The notes beneath the pieces were generated by a model, which saw only the letters and a list, made by a program, of their open reading frames with translations, had not been told where the DNA came from and did not search any database. A stretch of 64,000 nucleotides of DNA, from the NCBI RefSeq assembly GCF_013414195.1, contig NZ_JAATTV010000015.1, positions 34,328 through 98,327 on the forward strand, in the 5' to 3' direction. This stretch comes from Psychrobacter sp. BI730 (GTDB taxonomy: Bacteria > Pseudomonadota > Gammaproteobacteria > Pseudomonadales > Moraxellaceae). Every line of letters starts with the position of its first letter. Position 1 is the first letter of the stretch. Below are positions 1 to 10,536 of the stretch, piece by piece. Made by a program: the position numbers and the translations under genes.

Positions 1-2
1 AC

Positions 3-119
3 CCTGAGGATTTTGGTCTAAATCATATCGGTCATATGCGCTATTTTAGCAGTAAGACCAATATCAAAGCGCCGCAGCTATGGCAGATGGCGGTGACATG
101 GTTGCACGACCAACCATAA
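3..119 (+). CDS. C-terminal fragment of a probable alpha/beta hydrolase (cut by window edge)
   Basis: The frame is open from the left edge and ends at TAA 117-119, giving about 38 residues. The fragment contains HIGHMRYF, which resembles the catalytic-histidine segment near the end of alpha/beta-hydrolase proteins, followed by a final helix rich in W and L (LWQMAVTWL). Only the tail is visible, so the family is an inference. The ExoX-like gene converges on it from the other strand, with its stop about 50 bases downstream. No clear terminator hairpin is visible between them. Confidence 0.5.
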   Translation, partial: PEDFGLNHIGHMRYFSSKTNIKAPQLWQMAVTWLHDQP

Positions 120-167
120 TTTTATCGTCACGTAGCCCCTTATATATTGGCTACGTAATAACTTAGA

Positions 168-890
168 TTACTTTTTTGCGTTTTCTGCCTCTTCCATTTG
201 TAAGCGTTTAGTCAGTGCCGAATACAGCGACGGCTGCATATTATGAATATTGCCTATCATCCATTTAACATAGCTGATAGGCACATCTTTGATAGGTTTG
301 CCTTTATGTTTACCAAACGGCATTTTGCTCACAGGGGTCGCTTTATTAGAGATAGCATGTGCCGCTGCAAAGTCTGTCGGCGCAATCTCTAGACGCTCGC
401 AGCATGCCTGATACAGCAAATAGCACATTCGAGCATCGCCAAGCGCGTCATGAGCGGCAATCGTCATTGCACTCGCTTCACCCTTGCCCAATAACTGCTC
501 GATACACTTAGACTGACCGTAAGCGCGCCATTCTGGAAAAGCTACCCGCGCAAGTCTCACTGTACAAATCAGCTTAGCAGAAGGACTGCCAATCACTCGC
601 CAATCAAAACGTACGTTATGACCAATCAAGTACTCTGGTAATTCAAACTGCTCCAACTCAAAGCGCTCAAGTCCAGCCACATCATCATCGGTAATACCAT
701 GCACCTTTATGACAATGGGTGAGATAGATCGACCACTGTTAAAGTATTTCATCCATTCAAAGCCAGTTGCTACATTGATAGTAGCAACTTGGATAGGTCT
801 AGGATCACTGCCCTGATCTGTTTCAGTATCGATAACCAGCGCTGTTTCGCGCGTGGCAGAAATATCAGTAGGCTTAAAAGCATCATTCAT
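168..890 (-). CDS. ExoX-like 3'-5' exonuclease with C-terminal DUF3820 domain
   Basis: A 240-residue DnaQ/RNase T-fold nuclease. The metal-binding acidic motifs of the DEDDh class are visible: D21-T-E23 (Exo I), HNVRFD at 91-96 (Exo II) and H147 with D152 in AHDALGDAR (Exo III epsilon). From about residue 190 the FGKHKGKPIKDVP segment is the signature of DUF3820, a small domain often attached to such exonucleases. By family it removes nucleotides from DNA 3' ends in the cytoplasm, with a likely role in repair or editing. The ATG at 890 is kept although no strong ribosome binding site precedes it. It is divergent from the M23 peptidase gene, so the two share the intervening promoter region. 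Confidence 0.85.
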   Translation of the reverse strand: MNDAFKPTDISATRETALVIDTETDQGSDPRPIQVATINVATGFEWMKYFNSGRSISPIVIKVHGITDDDVAGLERFELEQFELPEYLIGHNVRFDWRVIGSPSAKLICTVRLARVAFPEWRAYGQSKCIEQLLGKGEASAMTIAAHDALGDARMCYLLYQACCERLEIAPTDFAAAHAISNKATPVSKMPFGKHKGKPIKDVPISYVKWMIGNIHNMQPSLYSALTKRLQMEEAENAKK

Positions 891-1087
891 AAAGTATTAA
901 CCATCAGTAGCAACTGTCTATGCTCAGCAGAAATGTTAAGTAGATAAAACTATATTTGCTGTCTATATTCTTAACCATAAGAATATCTATGGGGGTAAAA
1001 ACGATAGATAACAATGCGATACATACGTTGTTAGACGAAGCTTTTATAATCAAAACTCAAATGACATCAAATATATATGAGACATCA

Positions 1088-1678
1088 ATGCTAGCAGATG
1101 GAAATAACCAGCCTCCCAGACCTTCTTTTTTTAGTCGTTTAATAAGCCTATTGATTAAGGCTATCGTATTGCTAGCACTGTTATTTGTCTTTGATAAGCT
1201 ACTACCCAGTATCAGTCAACAAACGCAGTCATTTGTGGTTGCCAAATGGCAGCAATTGAGTCTATTGCAACAAGAACTGCCGACAGAAAACAGCTTACCC
1301 AGTCCACTACCAGAACGAAACCTGACAGACACTTGGGGCGCGGCACGTAGTCAAGGCCGCTCCCACGAAGGTATCGATATCTTTGCGCCGCGCAACACTC
1401 CCGTACAGTCGACCACGCAAGGCGTAGTAAGCAAGGTTGGTGAGAACACATTGGGTGGACGCGTGGTTGTGGTGGTAGGACCTGGTGGCGCAGGACATTA
1501 CTATGCCCACTTAGAAGACTATGCTGACATCTCTCCCAATGACTGGGTCAATCAGGGCGATGTAATAGGTTATGTGGGTGATAGCGGTAATGCAAAAGGA
1601 ACACCAACACATGTCCATTATGGTATCTATATTAATGGCAGTGCGGTCAATCCTTATCCGCTTTTGCAAAAGGATTAA
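1088..1678 (+). CDS. M23 family metallopeptidase, membrane-anchored
   Basis: A LytM/M23 endopeptidase of the cell envelope. After a short basic N-terminus there is one hydrophobic segment ([15 protein letters not shown]), then a periplasmic peptidase domain with the zinc ligands in HEGID, the YYAHL segment and the final HVHYG. The family cleaves peptide cross-links in peptidoglycan or activates amidases. Both zinc-binding motifs are intact, so it is probably enzymatically active. The start is uncertain. The ATG at 1088 is chosen because GAGA lies 6 bases upstream and a TATAAT (1046-1051) lies at a suitable distance; in-frame ATGs at 989 and 1061 and a TTG at 956 would give longer forms. Confidence 0.8.
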   Translation: MLADGNNQPPRPSFFSRLISLLIKAIVLLALLFVFDKLLPSISQQTQSFVVAKWQQLSLLQQELPTENSLPSPLPERNLTDTWGAARSQGRSHEGIDIFAPRNTPVQSTTQGVVSKVGENTLGGRVVVVVGPGGAGHYYAHLEDYADISPNDWVNQGDVIGYVGDSGNAKGTPTHVHYGIYINGSAVNPYPLLQKD

Positions 1679-1785
1679 CGAACACAGAAAAGTATGTCGT
1701 TAACCTAATTTGAAATAATGATAGGTTTAGATTAATCAAAAAACTTAAGCCGAAAAAACAACGCTAATACAGACTAGAAGTCATA

Positions 1786-2877
1786 TTAATTGGCTGTGAC
1801 GGATCTGACGTAATTTGAGGGAAATACCACACTAAATGTCGATCCTTCCCCTTCTACTGAATCGATTTGCAATTGCGCTTCGTGCTGGTGCAGTACGTGT
1901 TTTACAATCGCTAATCCCAACCCCGTACCACCTGTTGCACGGCTACGACCTTTGTCGATACGATAGAAACGCTCTGTCAAACGGGCGATATGCTCTGACG
2001 CAATACCGATCCCATCATCTTCGACCGCGAAACGGCAGCCATCAGACGTCCTTGTCCAGCTGATAGTGATATTACCGCCCTTTGGCGTATATTTGATTGC
2101 ATTGATTACCAAATTGGATAGCGCACTATTCAAGTACATCTCTGACCCGTACAGCCCATCGTACGTATCTATATGCAAATGAATGATGTGTTTGTACGCT
2201 TGGTTGTAAGCCTGTGCATCGTCGTAGATATTGGTCAGTAGCTTAGTCATATCTATGTAATGCAGCTCGTGTGACTCTTCGATTTCAATCTTAGACAGTA
2301 GCAGTAAATCGTTCACAATTCTGTTCATACGGGCTGTTTGCTGGGTCATCAGCTCAAAACCGCGACGCCATTGCGGCGGCATATCTGGCTGATCGGAGAA
2401 ATTTTCTAGGTAGCCCATCATTACCGTCAATGGTGTTCTAAGCTCATGCGAGACATTTGCGACAAAATCCTGACGCATTTGCTCTAAGTGCCGCAAGCGG
2501 GTCACATCATATACAAACAGCAGTTTTTCATCACCGAAAGGGGTCAGTTCACACTTTAAGTAGCGACTAGGATCTCGCCATGATTCTATATGGACGCCGT
2601 CGTTAGGTATCGTTGTACCTTCATAATACTGGCGGAACTCAGGTATAGTAATAAAGTCAAAAATATTTTGACCTTTATCTTCTGGCTGTAGCAGCAATAA
2701 GTCTTGTGCCGCCTGATTCCACCATTCTAGTCCATCATGATTGTTGAGCAAAATCACTGCATCGCGCAAGGCTCGTAGTGCACTGCCGATTTTTTTGAGT
2801 TGCTCCGCTGTACTTTGAGTAGATATTTGCTCTAATAGAGCTGATTGCTCACTCTGTGCTGGCGCTATCTTGTCCAT
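1786..2877 (-). CDS. phoR: Phosphate regulon sensor histidine kinase PhoR, without transmembrane segments
   Basis: A 363-residue kinase with a PAS-like domain (about 30-125), a HisKA domain with phospho-acceptor H144 in NVSHELRTPL, and a HATPase domain (N, G1 and G2 boxes: NLVINAIKYT, EDDGIGIA, GGTGLGLAIV). The PAS and HisKA regions match PhoR, and the gene lies 58 bases after phoB, so it is the partner kinase. Typical PhoR proteins start with one or two membrane helices. Here the protein starts with a soluble, polar N-terminus, AAGGA precedes the ATG, and an in-frame TAA lies one codon further upstream, so a missed N-terminus is unlikely. How it senses phosphate or docks on PstSCAB-PhoU is unclear. 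Confidence 0.9.
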   Translation of the reverse strand: MDKIAPAQSEQSALLEQISTQSTAEQLKKIGSALRALRDAVILLNNHDGLEWWNQAAQDLLLLQPEDKGQNIFDFITIPEFRQYYEGTTIPNDGVHIESWRDPSRYLKCELTPFGDEKLLFVYDVTRLRHLEQMRQDFVANVSHELRTPLTVMMGYLENFSDQPDMPPQWRRGFELMTQQTARMNRIVNDLLLLSKIEIEESHELHYIDMTKLLTNIYDDAQAYNQAYKHIIHLHIDTYDGLYGSEMYLNSALSNLVINAIKYTPKGGNITISWTRTSDGCRFAVEDDGIGIASEHIARLTERFYRIDKGRSRATGGTGLGLAIVKHVLHQHEAQLQIDSVEGEGSTFSVVFPSNYVRSVTAN

Positions 2878-2935
2878 TTTTTATCCTTACCACTATCCGC
2901 GGCCTTTATATTGCTGCGGCATTATTTGTACAAGA

Positions 2936-3640
2936 TTAACTTGGCTCAATCAGGCTAGAAAATCGGTAGCCTGTTCCACGTACTGTCTGTATCAATGTAT
3001 CACAGTCATAAGGTCGTAGTAATTTACGTAGACGTTTGATATGCACATCAATGGTTCGGTCTTCGATATATACATTGCCGCCCCATACCTGATCGAGCAG
3101 CTGCGTTCGTGTATAGGCGCGCTCAGGGTGACTCATAAAAAATGCTAATAGGCGATACTCTGTAGGCCCAACATCAACGATTTTACCTGCAGCTGTCACG
3201 CGCTGACTCTTGGTATCTAAACTTAACTGTCCAATTTCGATAGGTTTATCGCTACTCATAGCACTACTGCGGCGTAGTACGGCTTTGATTCTAGAAATCA
3301 GCTCACGAGTCGAAAAAGGCTTGGTCATATAATCATCTGCGCCTGCATCTAAACCATGAACTTTACTGTCTTCTTCACTTTTTGCCGTTAGCATAATGAC
3401 TGGTATTTCAGAGAGTAGCTCGTCGTTTTTAAGCATACGACAAAAATCCACACCGCTCTTGTCACCCGGCAACATCCAGTCTAACAGTATCAGTGACGGT
3501 CTATGATCGACCACTTGCTGATGCGCCTCTGACACGTCAGCCGCTTGCAAGCTATCAAACCCAGCCATTTCTAGCGTCATGACAACCATTTCACGAATCG
3601 CAGGCTCATCTTCCACAATCAAAATTTGCTCATTATACAT
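2936..3640 (-). CDS. phoB: Phosphate regulon response regulator PhoB
   Basis: A 234-residue OmpR-class regulator. The receiver domain has acidic residues near 10-12, phospho-acceptor D54 in LILLDWMLPGD, T85 and K107. The C-terminal winged-helix domain ends in the usual VRGTGYRF motif. It activates phosphate-starvation genes by binding Pho boxes after phosphorylation by PhoR, the next gene in the operon. A good Pho box sits 88 bases upstream of the start, consistent with autoregulation. Length and motifs are normal for PhoB. Confidence 0.95.
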   Translation of the reverse strand: MYNEQILIVEDEPAIREMVVMTLEMAGFDSLQAADVSEAHQQVVDHRPSLILLDWMLPGDKSGVDFCRMLKNDELLSEIPVIMLTAKSEEDSKVHGLDAGADDYMTKPFSTRELISRIKAVLRRSSAMSSDKPIEIGQLSLDTKSQRVTAAGKIVDVGPTEYRLLAFFMSHPERAYTRTQLLDQVWGGNVYIEDRTIDVHIKRLRKLLRPYDCDTLIQTVRGTGYRFSSLIEPS

Positions 3641-3727
3641 AGGACATTCTCGGTGTTAGCGGACAAAATCTAGCATGTAAAAAGGCGATATATACTCACC
3701 AGTCTCTACCTATTAAACGGATTAATT

Positions 3728-3745
3728 ATGACAGCTTGATGACAC
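3728..3745 (-). promoter_or_regulatory. Pho box upstream of phoB
   Basis: Read on the minus strand there are two TGTCAT half-sites 11 bases apart, separated by CAAGC. This matches the canonical Pho box arrangement of two direct repeats spaced one helical turn. It lies between the dtd stop codon and the phoB start. A TAATAG about 10 bases downstream could be the -10 element, as expected when the Pho box replaces a -35 element. Confidence 0.75.
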
Positions 3746-3752
3746 TCTAAAA

Positions 3753-4205
3753 TCAGATTTCTAGTAAAAAATTGAGCGGCCCATCATTGACGCTCGACAC
3801 TTGCATATCAGCACCAAACTGACCAGTTGCCACATTTGGGTGCTTAGTTTTGGCATAATCGACCAGTTGTTCAAATAGCGCTTGCGCCGCAGCAGGTGCC
3901 ATCGCACCACCGAAGTCTGGTCGGCGACCTTTGTCTGTTTTTGCCATCAAGGTAAATTGTGAAACTAATAATAGCCCACCAGCAACCTGCTGAACGTTTT
4001 TATCCAGTTTACCAAATTTAGCAGGATCATCGTCATTTTCAAAAACGCGATAGGTCAATATTTTGTCAATCATACGCTGTGCAGCGGCAAAATCGTCTTC
4101 ATGCCCTAAGCCAATATATGCCAATACCCCATGCCCAATCTCACCAATACACTGCTGATCGACGACCACACTAGCCTGCTTCACCCGTTGTATGAGTGCT
4201 TTCAT
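3753..4205 (-). CDS. dtd: D-aminoacyl-tRNA deacylase
   Basis: A 150-residue homodimeric cytoplasmic enzyme that hydrolyses D-aminoacyl-tRNA and Gly-tRNA(Ala), preventing misincorporation. The sequence starts MKALIQRVKQASV and carries the active-site SQFTL motif (LLLVSQFTLMA) and the C-terminal NDGPLNFLL motif corresponding to the GlyPro-motif region (NxGP). The full family length is present. AAGGA precedes the ATG at 4205. It stands just upstream of phoBR in the same direction, but the Pho box in the gap suggests separate transcription of phoBR. Confidence 0.95.
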   Translation of the reverse strand: MKALIQRVKQASVVVDQQCIGEIGHGVLAYIGLGHEDDFAAAQRMIDKILTYRVFENDDDPAKFGKLDKNVQQVAGGLLLVSQFTLMAKTDKGRRPDFGGAMAPAAAQALFEQLVDYAKTKHPNVATGQFGADMQVSSVNDGPLNFLLEI

Positions 4206-4318
4206 TTACTAATTCCTTAACAGATTATGGCCATACAATAATATGCTGTCCATGATAAAATACCGTCATTAACTTAACTATTATTTCTTACATTACACCT
4301 TATTTTGGTAGCCTTATT

Positions 4319-5152
4319 ATGAATGTATTTACCACCTTACAACAGCTTGTGCCGCAGCAAAAGCTCAGTAAAGTCGCTGGACGTTTGGCCGCCAGCCGTC
4401 ACCCTTATGTCAAACGCACCTTTATCCGTAGCTTTGCCAAAGCTTATAATATCAGCTTAGACGAGTACGAGCGCCAAAGCCTTAACGCTTATGAAAGTTT
4501 TAATGACTTTTTTACCCGTGAGTTAAAAGAAGACGCTCGTACCATCGACGCTACTGTAAACGGCATCGTGAGTCCTGCGGACGGTATTATTTCTCAGCTA
4601 GGACAAATCGAAGACCATAAACTACTACAAGCCAAAGGCCGTCACTATGATGTCGGCCAATTGCTTGCTGATAGTGAAGATGGCAGTTATTTCGCTGATG
4701 GTAGTTTTGCAACTATCTACTTAGCACCTAGCAATTATCACCGTGTGCATATGCCGTTTACTGGCACATTGACCAAGACTCGCTATGTACCTGGTACACT
4801 GTTTTCGGTCAACAATACTACGGCGGCTAACGTGCCGGACTTGTTTGCACGTAATGAACGTCTGGTCTGTATGTTTGATACCAAGTACGGCAAAGCAGCT
4901 GTCGTGATGGTTGGTGCTATGATTGTCGCTGGTATCGAAACCGTCGCGACAGGCAAGATTGCTCGTACTGACGACATATTCGAGTCTGATCATGACATGC
5001 AGTTTGCAGCAGGCGAAGAGCTCGGACGCTTCTATCTAGGCTCAACGGCTATCGTAGTATTACCAAAAGCAGCAAAGGCTGACTGGCTAGATGGTATGCA
5101 AGCCAATAGCGTCGTGCAAATGGGTCAATTGCTAGGAATGGCAAACGCTTAA
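4319..5152 (+). CDS. psd: Phosphatidylserine decarboxylase proenzyme
   Basis: A 277-residue inner-membrane-associated enzyme that makes phosphatidylethanolamine from phosphatidylserine. The proenzyme cleaves itself at LGST, here predicted between G241 and S242, giving the pyruvoyl-bearing alpha chain. Other family motifs seen are SPADG (about 82-86), the YHRVHMPFTG segment with catalytic histidine, and FATIYLAPSNYH. Length is typical of the bacterial short form. It is a single-gene unit with a strong terminator after it, divergent from dtd. Confidence 0.95.
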   Translation: MNVFTTLQQLVPQQKLSKVAGRLAASRHPYVKRTFIRSFAKAYNISLDEYERQSLNAYESFNDFFTRELKEDARTIDATVNGIVSPADGIISQLGQIEDHKLLQAKGRHYDVGQLLADSEDGSYFADGSFATIYLAPSNYHRVHMPFTGTLTKTRYVPGTLFSVNNTTAANVPDLFARNERLVCMFDTKYGKAAVVMVGAMIVAGIETVATGKIARTDDIFESDHDMQFAAGEELGRFYLGSTAIVVLPKAAKADWLDGMQANSVVQMGQLLGMANA

Positions 5153-5184
5153 TAACATGCTTGTATAAAAGCACTTAAAGTATC

Positions 5185-5228
5185 AGCCCAGTTAAGCGTA
5201 AATTATCATGCTTAATTGGGCTTTTTTA
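5185..5228 (+). terminator. Rho-independent terminator after psd
   Basis: The 13-base arms agcccagttaagc and gcttaattgggct pair almost perfectly around a 12-base loop and are followed directly by a run of T. Confidence 0.85.
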
Positions 5229-5248
5229 TGCCTGCTACTTATGCAGAT

Positions 5249-5878
5249 TTACGCATCAATCAGCCAGCCTTGCTGAGTTGCATACTCAATATTATGTGAG
5301 AGCCAATCATGAATAGGAGGAAAGCTGTCTTTGATAAATGCATGCGCACCTGCCACTTGCGAGCGCGTAACGCCAAGCTCAATCCACGTTTTACCGTTGG
5401 TATTTAGATTGAGCAAAAACGGCAATAAGCGGTCGACCACTCTGAGTAACTGACTTTCTTTGCTACTTCCTGTTTCCTGCGCTTCCCAAACCTTACTCAA
5501 ATCACTAATGCCATTGCCTCGCTCACGTTGCAATCTGGCAATGCCTGCACGCTCTTCGACGTGTGCATCAGTACGGGTATCGGCATACAAAAAAGTATCG
5601 CCCGCATCAATCTCACCCAAATCATGAACCAATGCCATCTTCAGCAATTTTTCATGATTGACGTCTAGCGCAAATAATTCAGCAATCGACCAACAGGCCA
5701 TCGCTAAATGCCAAGAATGTTCGGCAGAGTTTTCTTTACGAGAGGTCTGTGTCACATAGCTACGGCGATTCACGCGTTTGAGCGCATCTAACTCCAATAA
5801 GAAATGAGTGACATCGTCGATGTCGATATGTGAAGTAGATTTGGAATTAGTGAGTGATATAGAGCTGGCTTGCGACAT
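5249..5878 (-). CDS. HD domain phosphohydrolase (YfbR/HDDC2-like 5'-deoxynucleotidase family)
   Basis: About 209 residues. The metal-binding HD signature is spread over HSWHLA, HDLGEI and the later D in VVDRLLP, an arrangement like that of YfbR/HDDC2 proteins, which dephosphorylate deoxynucleoside 5'-monophosphates. Substrate is inferred from the family only. The ATG at 5878 is chosen because AGAGA lies just upstream and the protein then begins shortly before the conserved domain; an ATG at 5947 would add 23 residues. The gene converges on psd. Confidence 0.8.
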   Translation of the reverse strand: MSQASSISLTNSKSTSHIDIDDVTHFLLELDALKRVNRRSYVTQTSRKENSAEHSWHLAMACWSIAELFALDVNHEKLLKMALVHDLGEIDAGDTFLYADTRTDAHVEERAGIARLQRERGNGISDLSKVWEAQETGSSKESQLLRVVDRLLPFLLNLNTNGKTWIELGVTRSQVAGAHAFIKDSFPPIHDWLSHNIEYATQQGWLIDA

Positions 5879-6112
5879 TGATTTTCTCTGGTTTTCTCTA
5901 GTTATTGGTTTTAAATATTTATGAGTTCTGGCGATTTTAAATTTCATTGTTCAAGATATTATAGTTAGTTTGATATCTAACAATGGTTAAAAGACTATTA
6001 CCGTTACCAAAAAAATAGCGCTTATTTTACCAAGCGCTATCTATTATAAATTAGAAGATAAATGGTTAAATTGACATTTATCCAAGCCTTTAAGCACCTA
6101 GATATTAGCCAC

Positions 6113-6688
6113 CTACTTGATCAAATTAATAATGGTTTTAAACGCAGGATCTTCGCTGCTACGGCACAGCTCAAATAAGATTGATTCGACAGTACTGATT
6201 ACCCCGCCCGCACGGCGAATACGACGAATTGCTTGCTTTTTATCATAAGGAAAACGAGATCCCACCGCGTCGCCAATGATGACAGGCTGCATACCATTAT
6301 CCAATAAATCCAGGGCCGTCTGCATAATACAGACATGAGCCTCAGCACCAAAAAGCAGAACAGTACTACGGTTCTGCTGCGCTAGATGGTGCCATGAATC
6401 ATTATTATCACAGGCACTAAAAGTAACCTTTTCAAAGCTCTTGGCATTATCTCCTTCAAGTACGTCGCGCAGCTCTGGTAAGGTATCGCCCAAGCCCTTT
6501 TTATATTGTTCATTGAGCATGATTGGAATATTGAGCGCTTGCAGCCCTTTAATCAAGGTAACGGTTTTTTTGACGATATTTTCGTGGTCATAGATATGCG
6601 GCGTTAAGCGTTCTTGCACATCGACAATCATCGCTTGGGTATTCTCACGAGCGATTCGATAGGTGCGATCATTAATCATAGTAGACAT
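6113..6688 (-). CDS. Isochorismatase-family (cysteine) hydrolase
   Basis: A 191-residue cytoplasmic hydrolase with the isochorismatase-like fold. The usual triad is visible: Asp in MIVDVQE near the N-terminus, a Lys in the middle (FEKVTFSA), and the nucleophilic Cys in GAEAHVCIMQTA. Close relatives such as YcaC are of unknown substrate, so none is assigned. The ATG at 6688 has an excellent AAGGAG eight bases upstream. An upstream in-frame ATG at 6763 would add 25 residues with no binding site. It forms its own unit between the HD gene and fadA. Confidence 0.85.
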   Translation of the reverse strand: MSTMINDRTYRIARENTQAMIVDVQERLTPHIYDHENIVKKTVTLIKGLQALNIPIMLNEQYKKGLGDTLPELRDVLEGDNAKSFEKVTFSACDNNDSWHHLAQQNRSTVLLFGAEAHVCIMQTALDLLDNGMQPVIIGDAVGSRFPYDKKQAIRRIRRAGGVISTVESILFELCRSSEDPAFKTIINLIK

Positions 6689-6883
6689 AGTACACTCCTT
6701 GTACGGCTGACAGTTGCAACTAAAAACTATTTTAGAATTATCATAAACAGTGCCATGGTTCATGTTTCTCTTATTTAGTCATAGTTTCATGAATGCGTCA
6801 ATGGAGATAATTTTTAATCGCTGTAATACTGTGTTTTTTGAATCCGTGTTTTATTAGCTTACCAACCATTAATTTAACCTATA

Positions 6884-6918
6884 AAAAAACCTCCAGCCGT
6901 TATGACTAGAGGTTTTTC
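6884..6918 (-). terminator. Terminator after fadA
   Basis: The arms aaaaacctc and gaggttttt flank a 15-base loop about 55 bases downstream of the fadA stop. The T/A runs on both sides mean it could work in both directions, but fadA is the only gene that runs into it. Confidence 0.7.
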
Positions 6919-6973
6919 GTTAGCGAGTAGCTATTTATTAAGTGTTCAAATAATCTTGTTTATATAAATAAGA

Positions 6974-8191
<1,218 letters not shown>

Positions 8192-8286
8192 TTACGACTA
8201 TTACCTTGTTAATCCCACTCAAAGTACAATAGGTACATTTGCGCTTGATTTACTCGTAATAGTCTTAAACTGAATCAACTATGATC

Positions 8287-8348
8287 GTACGTTCGCTATT
8301 GGAGACGATTCATGTCTCAATTGCTTTCATGCAAAATAGCAAACGTAC
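8287..8348 (-). other. Structured intergenic element between fadB and fadA (predicted three-way junction)
   Basis: Outer arms 8287-8300 and 8335-8348 are 14 bases long and complementary with one mismatch. Inside them are two further hairpins: gagac 8302-8306 with gtctc 8314-8318, and ttgc 8321-8324 with gcaa 8331-8334. Only three unpaired linker bases remain at the junction. There is no T run after it, so it does not look like a terminator. It may be a processing or stabilising element in the fadBA mRNA, a small RNA, or a miniature repeat. Confidence 0.6.
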
Positions 8349-8376
8349 TGCACTTCATCCTAGTAATGACTGACTA

Positions 8377-10536
8377 TTACGCTGTTGCGTAAAAAGTCTC
8401 GCCTGCGGCTGCCATGTCGCGAATCTTTTGTGGCGCTTCATAAGCTTTGCCAAGATGTGCGTATTTTTCACATAGTGCCAAGTAGTTATCTAGACCCATT
8501 TGGTCGATATAACGGCATGGGCCACCACGGAATGGAGGGAAACCTACGCCCATAATCATCGCCATATCGGCCTCGCTTGGCGTACTCACGATGTTGTCTT
8601 CTAAGCAGCGTACTGTTTCATTACAGAAGGCTAACATAGTGCGGTCGATGATCGCTTGATCATCAAACTCTTGTTTTTCACTGTCTGTTGTGGTTTTTAG
8701 CAGCTCATAAGTGGCTTCATCAGCAACTTTCTTTGGCTTGCCGCGCTTGTCCATTTCATACTTATAGAAACCAACACCGTTTTTCTGACCTAGACGCTCG
8801 TTCTCATATAGATACTGAATCGCACCTTTATAATCAGGCTTCATACGATCTGGGAAACCATCTGCCATCACTGCTGCGCCATGTACGCCCGTATCTAGAC
8901 CAACTACGTCGATTAGGTATGCAGGACCCATTGGCCAGCCGAATTTTTCCATAACTTTATCGACATGAGCAAAATCAGCACCTTGCTTCAGTAGCAAGTC
9001 AAACGCGCCAAAGTATGGGAACAATACACGGTTTACGAGGAAACCTGGGCAGTCGTTAACTACTACTGGCACTTTACCCATTTTAGAAGCAAGGGCAACC
9101 GTAGTCGCGATGGCTTCTTCAGATGATTTCTCACCGCGGATAACTTCTACCAATGGCATACGATGTACTGGGTTGAAGAAATGCATACCAACGAAGTTTT
9201 CTGGACGCTCAAGCGCTTCTGCTAGGAACGTAATAGAGATGGTCGAGGTGTTTGACGCTAGGATACAATCGTCTTTTACTAGACCTTCTACTTCTTTAAG
9301 TACCGCACGCTTCACGTTTGGATTTTCTACGACCGCTTCGATAACGATGTCAGTTTCAGCAAAATCACCATAGTTCAAAGTAGGACGGATACGGCTTAAG
9401 GTTTCACCCATTTTTGCTGGGGTCATCTTGCCGCGTTCTACCATTTTGCCAAGCAGTTTGCTTGCTTCGCCCATACCAAGGTCTAATTGCTCAGACTTGA
9501 TATCTTTCATGATGATTGGCAAGCCTTTGCTGGCTGCTTGATAAGCAATACCGCCACCCATGATACCAGCGCCTAGTACAGCGGCTTCGTTGATGTCATG
9601 TGCTTGTTTGCTATGCTGTTTTGCTAACTTTTTAACTAATTGATCGTTTAAGAACAAACCAACCAAGCTTTCTGCTTGTGGGGTTTTAGCCGCTTTTGCA
9701 AAACCAGCCGCTTCTACTTCGATTGCTTTGTCACGTGATAAATTAACGTGCTTTTCAATCGTTTCGATAGCGATTGCTGGTGCTGGGTATTGCTTAGGAT
9801 TGGCTTTAGCGAAAATAGCACCTTTGGCACTGTTGAACGCCATCGCTTGCTCAAGCTGGTTTAGCTTAACTGGAGCCAATTTCTCTTCACGTTTTGCTTT
9901 CCAATCAAGCTCACCTGAGATACATTTTTTGACTAGGTCAATTGCTGCATCTTGCAAGTCATCAGCAGGAACCGTCGCATCAACCAAGCCTAGTTTTAAT
10001 GCTGCCAATGCTTTCTTTGGGCTACCAGTCGCGATCAGCTCAAGTGCGTTATCGATACCGATGATACGCGTACTACGAACTGTACCGCCGAAACCTGGGA
10101 AGATACCTAGCTGAGTTTCTGGCAAACCGATGATGGCTTTGTCACTCATGACACGGTATTCACAAACCAAAGTCATTTCACAACCGCCGCCCATTGCCGC
10201 GCCATTGATAGCCGCAACTTTAGGGAATGGTAGGTCTTCAAAACGATTGAAAGCGTCATTAACATGAACGACCCAATCTTTGATCTCGCTTTCTGATTTT
10301 TTGAAAGAACCGACGAATTCTGTGATATCAGCACCAGCGATAAACACGCCTTTGGCTGAAGTAACGATAAGACCTTTTACGTTGTCGGCTTTTTCTAACG
10401 CACTAACTGCTTCACCAAACTGCTTGTTGGTTTCGGCATCAAATTTGTTCACGCTCTCATTTTCGGCGTTGTACTGCATGTTGGCGATGCCATCCTCTAG
10501 CATTGTCACCGTGATGCGATTTCCTTGGTATACCAT
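8377..10536 (-). CDS. fadB: Fatty-acid oxidation complex alpha subunit (enoyl-CoA hydratase / 3-hydroxyacyl-CoA dehydrogenase)
   Basis: A 719-residue bifunctional enzyme of the cytoplasmic fatty-acid oxidation complex. Residues 1-190 are a crotonase domain with the oxyanion-hole MGGGCE and catalytic glutamates around 119 and 139 ([14 protein letters not shown]). From about residue 310 there is a Rossmann dehydrogenase domain ([14 protein letters not shown]) and then the C-terminal 3HCDH repeats ([10 protein letters not shown]). Length equals that of typical FadB. A good GGAG binding site precedes the ATG. It is the first gene of the fadBA operon, and the long upstream gap must hold the promoter. 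Confidence 0.96.
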   Translation of the reverse strand: MVYQGNRITVTMLEDGIANMQYNAENESVNKFDAETNKQFGEAVSALEKADNVKGLIVTSAKGVFIAGADITEFVGSFKKSESEIKDWVVHVNDAFNRFEDLPFPKVAAINGAAMGGGCEMTLVCEYRVMSDKAIIGLPETQLGIFPGFGGTVRSTRIIGIDNALELIATGSPKKALAALKLGLVDATVPADDLQDAAIDLVKKCISGELDWKAKREEKLAPVKLNQLEQAMAFNSAKGAIFAKANPKQYPAPAIAIETIEKHVNLSRDKAIEVEAAGFAKAAKTPQAESLVGLFLNDQLVKKLAKQHSKQAHDINEAAVLGAGIMGGGIAYQAASKGLPIIMKDIKSEQLDLGMGEASKLLGKMVERGKMTPAKMGETLSRIRPTLNYGDFAETDIVIEAVVENPNVKRAVLKEVEGLVKDDCILASNTSTISITFLAEALERPENFVGMHFFNPVHRMPLVEVIRGEKSSEEAIATTVALASKMGKVPVVVNDCPGFLVNRVLFPYFGAFDLLLKQGADFAHVDKVMEKFGWPMGPAYLIDVVGLDTGVHGAAVMADGFPDRMKPDYKGAIQYLYENERLGQKNGVGFYKYEMDKRGKPKKVADEATYELLKTTTDSEKQEFDDQAIIDRTMLAFCNETVRCLEDNIVSTPSEADMAMIMGVGFPPFRGGPCRYIDQMGLDNYLALCEKYAHLGKAYEAPQKIRDMAAAGETFYATA

